DNA from: Pyrrhosoma nymphula
Lineage: Eukaryota; Arthropoda; Insecta; Odonata; Coenagrionidae
Direction: 5' to 3'
Assembly (NCBI GenBank): GCA_963573305.1
Contig: OY754334.1
Span: 32,171,614-32,235,613, forward strand
Length of the DNA stretch: 64,000 bases
In this document: piece after piece, positions 39,101 through 51,100 of the stretch
Position numbering within the stretch: position 1 is the stretch's first letter
How the letters are laid out: the number at the start of each line of letters is the position of its first letter
Translations under genes and position numbers: made by a program
Notes under the pieces: model-generated
What the model saw: the letters and a program-made list of their open reading frames with translations, nothing else
Told to the model about the DNA's origin: nothing
Database searches by the model: none

Positions 39101-42100
39101 TACATGAACATTGAATGAAGTTAAGTAGACATAATTTTTAAGCCACAATGACACCCTGCATATTTGGACGGACATATATTAGCACAATGAGTAACAGCTA
39201 TAATCATTTGTTAAACATGCATGGTAGTAAACATTAGCATTTTAGAGAGTTATTACTTTATAGACAAGACTCATACAATCACACAATCCACAACATGAAT
39301 GAGCCTGTAAAATTGTTAGGTTTTCTATTAGACTCTAAGTTAACTTGGAATGAACATACTATAAATGTCCACAGGAAGCTGTATGTTATGAGGAAAATTA
39401 AGCCACTCATACCTAATATTTCTTTATATGATATATACCATGCATATTTTCAATCTCAAATATTATATGGCCTTAAATTGTGGTGAAACTCAAATAGTGT
39501 AAAAAGTATTTTTTAACTACAAAAGAAGGCAGTGAGATTAATCACAAATGCTGCTGCTAAAGATCACTATCAACCACTATTTGTTAGAAGTAGGGTCATT
39601 CCATGCCAAGTGGTCTGGTGGTCTGGTTTCGAGCCCAACATATCCTTTGCGTTCTTCCAGCTCCCTCAGTTACGTCGTCAGGTCAGCAGCATCGATTTCC
39701 AAAAGCGACACTAAAGAACGCGGCTCAAAAATTCAACATGTAATAAATAAGCGATCTGTGGAATTTGGCAGTCCATGAGAACCATACAAGCTTCAGCTTG
39801 GGAGCCATATAAGATACCCACTGTAGGCTTGGGAACCTAGGATAAGCTGCCCAAGCTTTGGCTTGGGAATCAGACAGATACCCACTCAAGGATTTGGAAC
39901 CTTGTCGAAAAAACCAAATCGCAGGCTTGGGATCCTTAACCAAGAAACCCACCCATGGCTATCGAGTGTGACCCATGCGGCAATGGGGTTACTGGTTCAA
40001 ATGCCTGAATTGGTAGTGACAATGTCACCATGGACAAACGCAATATTCTAAAAATGTCTACATAAAACAAACAGGACGATACGTAACAGAATGCATGTGG
40101 TGCCACCATAGCATCATTCTCAACGTAGTTCATATTTTTAGGGCTGTATGTACTTGTGATGAAAAACGAAGTCTACTTTTTTAAGAGGTATGAAACATGC
40201 TCTTTCAAATGAAAATGATTCAAAAGGGTATCCAGAAGGTCTTTCTTTTGTAAGAGCGGGCAGAAAATAAACTATTTTTGTCGTTTTTACAAATGTCATC
40301 CTCAAAGTTGTCCCTATTTTTAGGGCCTTATATGCCCGCGATGAAAAACCAGATCTACATTTTTTGAGGGTTGAAATTATTCTCTTTCCTATGAAAATGA
40401 TCCAAAAGAAATTCCAGAGGGTCTCTTTTGTAAAAGCAGGGTGAAAATACCCTATTTCTGAGGTTTTTACAAAAATTGCCAAATTTTGACTCAATTTTTA
40501 AACTAGTGGAAAGCACTAGGAAGATGAAATTTTATATTCATTAACCATGTGTTGATCTGTTATCACGCACAAAGTTTTACGTTGATTATACATTTACTTC
40601 CTGAAGTATTAAAAGCAAAAATTTTATTTTTTTTTCGATCGACAACTTTTCAGGCCAGTTTCGCCCTGAATTTTCTGCAAGGAGGTCGCTCTTACAGTTA
40701 TTTTTATTATTTTTTTGCATAGAGCGCTAAGAATTGTACAAGATAGCCAATATTTGTTTCTCTCATCAAAATATCCCCTGAGATACTATGCCTCAAAGTT
40801 AATGAAATCTCATAGTCATACTGAAGATGGCTGTGACACGGGGTCAAACAAAGTACTATATCTCAGCAAATATACCATCGGCGAACGTAAAAATTTACAA
40901 ATTTTCATTGGAGGTATATGTTAAGGTCCATATAAAATTTCATTGAAGTCTGTGATGGTCGAGCAGGACACTTCTCTAAAATCAGACCACATAGCATCGA
41001 ATGACCCAGTGGTATAATGACAATGTACAGTAAATATCTATTTCAAGTATTGATGCGTGTGAAAGATAACTGTCTCAATTTACCTATAAGATCAAATGCA
41101 CACCAATATGGTACATACTAGAAATAGTTCAAAAATAGATGTAACTTTTCATAGACTGGCAAAATCTCAGAAGTCGGACACCTACTTGGGCTGTTTACAT
41201 AATAGGTTACCTAACAGCTAGAAATTTGGACATGCAATAGTTTAAAAATAGTTTGCATAAATAGTTTATTGATCAAGCCTTCTACTCAGTACAGGAATAC
41301 TTTGATTCGGATGTTGATCAAATTTTTGCTTGACAGCAACATTAGTTTCAATGTGTGTATCCATAAAATGTGACTTTTTTCTGTCAACTTTTTTGATGAT
41401 GTCTATTGTGATTTGTAGATGCCATCTAATAACAAATAAAATTATTATTATTATTATTCACCATTGAAGACTAAGAGGCTTCCAACAGAAAGACAGATGA
41501 GCATATTTTCAAAACACTAGGCTGAGATTTTGGAACTTACCATCACACCTTTAGAGGAAAAAATATGAGTAAGGTTATAACAATGGGTGGTGTTTTCAAT
41601 TTAAGTTTTCATAAATCTAAGACTACAAATGTATACACATACAGGAACCAAAGTAGGGGAAACAAAATTCCAAAAACCTTATAATACTTACCCATATCAA
41701 TATTTAAACATTTCAATGTAGCTTCAGCAAGGTCATTCCAATACTCTTGGGTATTAAGAGACAAACATACATCATATGCATCTTCAAGCCTTTAAAAATT
41801 ATCGAAAAGTTGACATGTGGATTAATGATTCATATCATATATTCATGCATAAAATAAGTAAGTAGATTAGGTCAAAATACCATATTAACCCTTTTGCTGC
41901 CAATGATCAATTATTCTTTGATGACCAGGCAAAAACTGCAGCTGACCAATAAATCAACTGGCATTTTTATGTATGCATAGTTGCATTGTTAATTTTCACT
42001 ATGCTCAAAAGTAAGTCAAAATGCATTATTCTTTACTATGCATTCCATTTCCAAGTGTACACCTAATCTTTGAAAAATTAACTTCAGTTAATATAGGTAT

Positions 42101-45100
42101 GTATTGGTTTTAAAAAATTTATACATAACTACATAAATATGACCTCGGCAATCTAAGTGCACTCTAACTGACATTTGCTGGCAATGAAAGGGTTAGTGGC
42201 ATGCAGTTGTGAGTGTAATGCAAATTTTTAGAGACATGCTTTTGTAGTTCCTTGATGGGAGCCATTAATATTCTATTCTAAGGTGAATGTGAATTCAAAA
42301 GTTACTTACTTCTTGAGAGCAAGGTATTTCTTCAAATTTTCTTTTTGCACAATGACAAATTCCTGGTCATCTAAATCATTTGTTTCTTTGACCTCGTGGG
42401 TACTTAAAAGCATCCTCGAAACATTACCACCCTTTGTCTGTGATGTCACCTCTCCATTAAAGAGTATCATTGGTGAATGGCCATTTTCAATCAGGGTTTC
42501 TCCAACTTTCTCAACAGTGGTGCCTATTACAAAATGTTCTCTATTTCATTCTCAATTCAAAATGCACTTCAAAAATTTCACTGTAAAATATATACATACA
42601 TGCAAGCTTCTCTTTTCAGAAACAATGAAAAAAAGCAAATATATACCAATAATAAATCGTGCAAGTGGCAGAAAACTCAGCTAATAACCCTCACCTTCTA
42701 CAGTGTAGTAAAGATAGATATACATTGTGACTTTTTCACTATCAAAAACAGCAAAATTATTTTTATCGGGTAACCAGTTTTCCCACATAATTCCTGATGC
42801 AGTCAATGGGAAATCAGGAATCTTGGTGGTTTCACTCACAACCTGTATGTTTAAGTTAAAAATCAATTAAGACAATAAAAGAGGGTAAAAAATAAGGACT
42901 GCCAGCACGCCTAGATACATATGGCACAAGTGGAATTTTACCACAATAAATGCATAAATACAAAAAACATGGAAAAAACAACAAAACTTACAGGATTGTA
43001 AATATAACCCTCATTTTTGTCATCAACCAATGCCAAGTACACTCCGATGGGTTCAGAATAAATTTCTTTAATACCAACACCATGTTGGTAATCATCAGCT
43101 TCCGCCCAGTCTTCCAGAGAAAAATAGTAAAGAGCACCTTTCTGAAAACAGAATAATAATGGTATTTTATTGGTAAAAAGTATTCAGAAAGTACACAGAT
43201 GTCAACAAGGAGCTAAAGTACACTTCCAGTTTGCCAAACATGTCACAAAACAATACGTATCACTGGTGGTATGGGTAAAAAAAAACTCATCCACAAATTA
43301 CAATTCAACAGAGGCTAGCAAAGAGTGAAGTACAGTCTTGAATTTTGCCTAGCTAGTTGTTCTGGCTGGAGGAGATAAATGGTTAAATACTGTATATGCT
43401 AGAGTTTTAAGTCGAGAAATTTCTTCCTTTTTACTGTCAGTGAAAACCTACCTTCAGCTTAATACTCAAGTCACTTATTGAGGTGACTTTTTTGGGGTCA
43501 CTGTTTCTGGGTATCGGCTGCATAAAATAATATGTATCTCTACTACTGATAAGCCACAGAGAGTCTTTGCTGAGAAATGTGATAGATTAACATTATATTT
43601 TTCATATTAGTACCTACCACAGACAAATACACTCAGTACTTCCACTTTGCGGACATGGTGGATGCTGCTGAAGATGATGACACCCTCAATCAAGACGACG
43701 ACAATGACGTTACTGCTTCACCATGACCACTGACAATCGCATCAAAGGATACTTTAGACGGCCGATTATGTAACAGTTAAAGATATTATCGATAAATTTA
43801 TTCAAAGTTTGTCTTCCTTTTTTTTAATGCTTCTTGATCTTGGCCTCAATATACATTAATGCACCTTTAATGGTTCACTTAAACAAACGTGAAACAAGGA
43901 GTTCAATTTTTTTCTCCTTGACTCATACTAAAGTCACAGATTTTAGTCAATATTTTCGGCCCGAAAATATGTAAGACTTTGATAGTCTGATACCTAAATT
44001 AAGCAAAGATTGTTTTGTTTAGCAGTTCTGACCACCAAGCTCCTATAAAGCCACCAAATTTTCCACAGGGGAGAAGGACTTAACTGGTTAAAGCACTCGG
44101 CATGAAATCGAGGGATCCGGGTTCGAATCCCGGTCTAGGCGAATGATTTTTCCTCTGTGGAATATCGCAAAGATTGTTGGGTTTTAATTGGTTAAGAAAT
44201 TGGGGATTATTTTTCCTTGAATTATAACTAAGTGTTGCACATCTTGCAGGGCATAGGTGGGGATTTGCTTTTAAATAAATCAATTATCTGTATACATTCA
44301 TACTATTAGCAGTTAAAAAGTTTAATCTTATAAACAGTGTTCCACAGATAAGGAATTTGCAAGTATCCTACTAGCCTCTTTTTGCTAAATAAATTCAGAT
44401 TTCATGTCAGAGGCATCCCCCATATTTCCAAGCAATATTTCACATTGTTGTTAAAAAAAAAAGTGTAATACATACGTACATAAATTAATTGAATGGAAGA
44501 GGAAGGGACTAACAAGCTAAACTTCCTTAAAATAAAGAGAGCATTGGATAGTTTCTTCTTAATTCAGTAATGTGGTAGTTCCAACTTAGTTTAGCATTAA
44601 GATAAAACCCAAGCAGTTCTGCTGGGTTCAGATTAACTGAGGCAGATTTCAGGCTGCAGATTGCCACATTTGTCTGAATACATACAGCATCCCTGCGAAT
44701 GAAAGCCCCCCCTCCCAACTTTTCATCTCCATTTTTGGAATAACTTCATTTCTACCATGAGCAATCCAATTTCATGCAAACCACTCAACATAAAATATAG
44801 AAAATAGTGATTCACTGCCAGTAAAATATTTAATTTTAATTTTATGTAATTAAAAATTTATGAATACGCTGACAAATTACTAAAAAATTTCCAGAGGAAA
44901 ATGTAATGCATGACAGAGTGGAGCCTTGGAGCATCTCGTATTTTTATTTTTATCTTGCAGAATAATTCAGGGCATGGTGTTCTATTCCAATGTAATTGTA
45001 TACTGTAAGGAGATATTTATATAAGAGAAAAAACTGAAAATCTCTCACTCAGAAAACTGAAAGCAATTTTTATACTATGCTCGACTTGGCAGCTATACAT

Positions 45101-48100
45101 GCTGCTGTGACAGATAGGGCCACCTCTGCATGGAAAACTGCCACAAAATTATCATGTTTTGAAGAACAAAATAAAATACAATCAGGGTATCATAAGAAAT
45201 AAATGGGTTCAAAGAAGGAGTGATCAATTGCCAGCCAAAGTAATAATTTCACTAGTTGACATGAAGCAGTAAGATGCCCTCAAGAAACTGCAGATGTATG
45301 ATAACAAGTTCATGACTATGCAAAACTACTCCAGCAATGTTCCCTGGCATATTAAAAACTGGTAAAATTAAGAAGTTCTCAAGTCAAAATAAAAGAGATT
45401 TCCCATAGTTTTCAAGGAGGTGGCACTTACAAGGAGGGGTTCACCAGGGTTTTAAGGATATCAAGGAAAGATGGGCCACTGTGTATCAATGCAGAAGTTC
45501 CCAACAGTTTAAGTTCTATGAAGTGAATTAGACTGTCAGTTGGTTGACATGAGTGTCAATCACAACAGAGGATATCCATGGAGGTTTTCTTACAACTTGA
45601 AGGTTGAACCAGACTTCATAAAACCATGCCTAAGAGTTATTTTCAACATTGAGAATTTTTCAAACATTGTTTATAAACTGGCATAATTCCATGCATTTTG
45701 TCACATAGTGCCTACTTCACTTCTGCTAAAATATCTAATTTAGTTCGAATTTTACAATGGCAACCAATTTCATGCTAAATGTTTAGTTCTATTGATACTC
45801 ATTTCCTGTATATGTTAGGCAATTTCATGGTTATGCTTTAACAAAAAATCACATTATAAGTGCAGATTCAATACCTCCAGACAAAACTGCTGCCAGAAAA
45901 AAACAGCCCAGCAATGAACTTGGAACCGCACAGTCATGCTTGTGATACAATTTTTCACCATAACATATTTATTAAGGATGTGTGAGTAGTAATTTTTGAT
46001 CTCAAGTCAAGTATCGAGTCGAGATGCAGTTACTTGCAAGTATCGAGTCAAGTCATATGAACTATGGCAATTTCCCAACCGGGCAATATAATAATGAATG
46101 CACCAACATATTCTCGTTTTCCCAATCCCCTAGTGCATTTTCTCTTCTGAACATATGGCCTGATTTAGAAGGAAAAAGGTGTTAAGGAATATTTATTGTA
46201 ATCGTGACAGAATTAGGAGATGAATTAAAATTAATGTGTCTTGAACAGTTCCAATAGGACAATTGAAATGAACTACCCTCTTGTAATTTGCCCACAGTTT
46301 TATTTAATGACTGCATTGGGTTGAAAACTTGTGTATCCAGAATTCCTAGGAATAGCTCAGAGTAGTAGTAGAAATTAAAGTTAGACTACAAGCAGACTAT
46401 CAATACCTGATACAGTAGAAGTCCGTCATTATGAGTGTGATATATAGCGAGAATCTGGCTGTAGCGAGTGATTTGTTTACCAATGGTTGGTCTCATGGTG
46501 TGATGGCCCCATTACATGACAGCTGAAAGGCCCATTTATGGTAAAATAAGTATGTGTATGATAATGTGATTGAGTGAATATGTGGAACGAAACAATGTAG
46601 TTCGAATAGTGCACACCCTGTCACTGCTGTCGGTGGGTCGAGCAGACGACTCTCGTGCAGGGAATTATGGGTGTGAGATGGAACACAAAAAGGTGGAGCA
46701 TTGGCTCAAGAGGAGGAGATCAAGGTGAAAAGTCAGACTGAATACATCGACATAAGAGGTGCTACTATTCGGAGGAGAGAGACCGGTGCACACGCAAACT
46801 GGACGCACAGACCAGAGAGTACGATTATCTGGGAGAAGGGAAAAGGGAGAGTCATTGCGAAGGACGACGCCTATTCCTGGGTCTTTTGGATCAACTTGTG
46901 GAGAGAGGTTCCTGTCGCGGCCTTGTGGACACCATGTGCCGTCAACCCGCAAGCGAACTCTCATTATCTGATTCTTACCCACGAAGGACCGCGTAAGCTA
47001 TCATCGCAAAGTGTGTGCCCTTCCCTTATTTTCCGTGTGAAACTCTCAGAAGGTTGATATAAGTGCGTTGGAGTGTGTTCCAAGATTCCATGAATGTCGA
47101 CGGAAAGAAGGGAAACAAGTCTATGTAATTTTTCACCGTGAACTATCAATGAAGGTGATCATTGTAAATTATTACTAGTGGTTTAATGTATTGTCCCAAA
47201 GTATTTCAATTTCAAGTGTTAATTATTGCTAGTGATTCAATGTATGGTCCCAAAGTATTTCAATTTCAAAGGTTATTTATTGCTATTGCTTCAAAGTACT
47301 GTAATTGATAGGGCATTATTATATTTTTCAGGGTTTATTTGATGTGATTGTTATTTGATTGATTAAATGTGTGTTTGTCGTACAGAACACGGCCTGGTAC
47401 ACTGTCATTTAAGGGGGGGCTTCATCACCTTTCTCCACGATTCTTCCTCGTTGTCTTCATTTTCAGGGCCTTGGGCGAATTAAAAGGCGCTGGTCGCCTG
47501 GAATCTCACGATCCCGCATCTGGCCTTGGGGGTTGGTGGAATCAGGTTTGTGTAGTGCCTCTAAGTCAGAAAAATAATTACATGTGAGTGGCCTCACCAG
47601 CTAACCTCGCTCGTGCACGTGCATTTGGAGGTTGGGGGGGGAAGAACCTACCTGCGAGGTTGGGACCGGCACACATGGTAATAACATACGAAATTGGACA
47701 GTAGTAGCGAGTGGTTATTTCTCTTGTATTGCCATAATGAGTACGATTTTTTGTACATGTCATCAAGGTTGCATAATTTACAGGCACTTTCTGCTATGAG
47801 CGACAAAGTTATTCAAATAGAAATTACTTTGTGGCAATGTATCACCTTGAAAAGAAAATGTACCTAATTTGAGATCAGAGTTCTGATTCTCTCTTCACAT
47901 GCTCTGATGCTCTAGGTACATTACTTGTCCTATTGATGTGACGATGTGTTTCAAAGCTCTCTCGGGCGCTATGCAACATAATTTCAGATTGTGGAAAAAT
48001 CACGAGGAAGTGCAAAATCTACATCACCGCTACCACTGGGGTAAGGTTACAATTTGAATCCACTGAAATAATGGCTCTCCTCGATTTGTTCGTGCACCGG

Positions 48101-51100
48101 CTGTATCAACCCAGGGTTGGCTTTCAGCTTTCGCCACACTTCTGAATCATCCATAAAAATTATTACACAAGTAAACAAAGAACATTGCAAATTGATAATG
48201 GCAACATTCATTGTTTACGTAAGGCGAAGGAGCAATCTTCTCGCATGAATCCCATATCCTTCTCGCAGAATGTCCCACTCACATAAGTTTCTTCTTGTCC
48301 AAAAATTAGCGCTGATGTTTTCTCATCCTAAGCGAGAGGGCGGCCTAGGGAGGAGTGAGAGGGGTACGCAGGGGAATTAGCTGTAAATGCTTTTTGAGTC
48401 AGCGAGCCTCAGAGCAGCAGGATGCGACCCCCGGATGATCCTGGGTGGTGTCAAAGAATCAGCCAAGCCGAAATACGTGCCGAGAGGGGGAAGAAACTGT
48501 CAGCCTGTGCTCATCACGGAATGATTTACCACCGTCCTCCCGAAGCGAACCCGAAAAAAGTATCTGGTGTCAGAAGGGGTGGGGGGAGAGAGCAAAGATG
48601 AAGAAGTCGGCTGAATCGGAGGCCCAGGTTGACCTTGGCACTACCATCATAGCAAACTGCCAACGAAGAAGTTCGACATGGTTCATGCATTGAGGGGTGT
48701 GGATACCATTTAAATCGTCCTAAATAACGGCCATCCTGTGTTGCGGCCGATGTTAGAACTACAGTGAAACCTTGTATTTGCGTTATCAGAAATTACATTC
48801 TCCTGCAATTTACACCACTTTTGCAAAGTCCCATTCAATTTCCTATGTTACCAACGTATGCAGAACCCCGAATTTAGAGTATGCATTTTTAAGTTTTCCC
48901 ACAATTTGCACCACAACGCCCTCTTTCCAAAAATGAAATTCACTCCTTAAGTCCATTACTCATGCATATCATCCTTTGTAAAACTCTTTTTGACTTTTCC
49001 TGTACATATATGCGGAAAAAATATGAAAGAGAGCAGCAATAGGACCTGTTTTAAGGAAGAATTTGAATGTGGCGGGAATAGTATACAGCGCCACTAGTAA
49101 CAGAAATTTGAACTATATCAACTCGTAATCTGCCAGATATGATTCAAGCCAAGATTCAAGCTATGAAATGAAGGGTAGTCTTTTTTAGTAAGGAATTTTC
49201 ATTCCAGTTAGTGATAATTCTATATTATCATTCTTTTACTGTTTCTATGCATAAAAATAATAATAAATATCTGGTTTTAACTTCATAAATTGCTGAAAGA
49301 TAGTACTTTTCCGGCAAATCTTTTGACGCCCCTGACAATGAGGGCTGCGTCGGACTTTGAAACGCCAGAATACATGGAACCTTTCGTCCGTTTGGACACC
49401 CCAAAAGCTTTAATTCACAAATAATCACTTTTAGAAAAAATATATTTGTTAATATAACGAGGAAAATTTGAGCATACCAAAATAAAAATTAAAACTACGA
49501 AACATTTTCATGACGCAACACTCCTTGCCGCGGCTGATTGGTTAATGCGATTGACGATCAGTTGTTTCATCGTTTTTGAAGCTATCCTCGCGTCGGGCGT
49601 TAAGAAATTGAGGTTAATTTCAATGGAGCAGTTTAGTCTGCTTCATCCACTTTGCTGTTTCAGGAGGCTGGTGAGGATAAACTTATACTTTTTCTGTAAC
49701 AGATAGTTTTGTGCCGTTGCTTCACGCCGCTGGCATCGCTCCGCCCGCTTACATCGGACAAGGTCATAATAACTGCGTACGTAGCAAAGAATTTTAATAA
49801 AGTTTCTTGCACCTTACAGCCAGAGAATAAGCAATAAAGCATTATATTTAAGCATGGCTAAATGTGCGCACTATGAAGTAGCGTAGCCACACCAAGTCTC
49901 TAAACCATTATAGCGGTTTCTCAGCCAACAGTGAGGATTTCAAACTGCAATGTGCATAACTTAATCGTATAATTCGTTTAGATTGCAGGTACAATTATTT
50001 TTTAATGAAATTACCTCGAAATACTTATAAGTTACATTATTTTCCAGCAATTAAAGGAAATATTTTTATTAAGTGCAGAGTCAAAATCTCTTAAAACAAC
50101 GTTTATGATTAAGATTTTTTGATTTCTCGGTATATGTATGAGGTTGTTTACGCTACACTGCCGGACTATAGCGTACTCCTGGATTACCGGGAAATGGGTA
50201 CTTGACTGTAATTGAAGCTGCAGGGGAGTATTAATTTTTAACCTAAGTAGAAACTATGAAGAATAAAAATTGATTCTTAACCAGATATGATGAAAAATTA
50301 AAGAACTCGTAGTGGACAACTGAGATCATTTGCACTGCCTTGATTCCCGAGCTATAACTATGATAGGCAAGACACAGTGTATGCTGTTCAAACTCTAAGA
50401 AATTACTTAGTAGGTAGTGACTGCTGTGAGCAAATGCTTGAGGAACTGCAGAAAATTGAAAATAAAGTGCATGATATTATTAATAGGCAAAGAAAGTCCA
50501 AGCAGTTGAAAATATCAAATTTCTAAAAATAATCATGCTATATTCATCAGATAGTTTCAATGGTTGCTAATAACAAATAAAATGTAAATCGACCTGCCAT
50601 CTTCATCCTTTCTTAATTTTCAATTTGTCTAAGATATTTCATGTATTCTTTTTATCAAATATAAATAAATGAGGAGTGCTAGTTCAAGGAATAAATTATG
50701 ACACTGCTCTTTTTCAGTTTATCAGTGTTTCTTATTTTTACCCCTACTCCAGTAAAATAACATGGATGTATAAGTGAAAATACTACTTTTCCCGCAATTT
50801 GCATTTTCCTGCAATTTACACTTTTTTCCTAGGGTCCCTGGAAAAGTGTAATTTAGGGGTTTTACTGTAGTTGGAACCATGGAAGTTGATTGCTGAGGCT
50901 CCCGAAAGGATGCCCTCCTCCCCCCCAACTAGTGGAAGCCACCTGAGAAGTTAGGGCGTGGGAAAGCATGGAGTGAAATGATACAATGATGATGAGTATA
51001 CTTTTGATGAATGTGATGCTGACTCGGGAAAAAAATATCGCTTCACTCCGACCCTCCAATGAGCGCCGAGGCGAGGGTGGGGAGAGAGAGAGACCTCGGG

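Larger units (their letters stand above)
39250..41460 (+). mobile_element. APE-type LINE 3' fragment (split)
   Basis: 39295-39592 encodes the RT thumb and beyond (VKLLGFLLDSKLTWNEH, ILYGLKLW, LQKKAVRLITNAA). After the inserted TIR element, 41008-41240 continues (FQVLMRVKDNC, KIDVTFHRLAKSQ) and the 3' end is an ATT microsatellite at 41438-41459. It resembles the LINE at 2.1-6.66 kb in structure and tail, so probably the same group. Confidence 0.82.
21929..41691 (-). other. WDR19 intron w9-w10 (19.8 kb)
   Basis: The longest intron in the window. In order it holds a two-tailed Penelope element with a piggyBac inside, a LINE relic split by a 3.8-kb TIR element, R1 repeats, an R2/R4-like LINE relic, a second Penelope element, and another LINE split by a TIR element. 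21.93-22.3, 33.23-34.86 and 38.53-39.25 kb show no recognisable feature. Confidence 0.85.

Noticed and set aside
44072..44142. Functional tRNA gene
   Set aside because: The B box and T arm are perfect, but the acceptor ends do not pair, the A box is off consensus and a non-tRNA body follows; a SINE head explains it better.
45080..45230. pogo transposase fragment
   Set aside because: Only a faint resemblance over about 30 residues; not enough to call.
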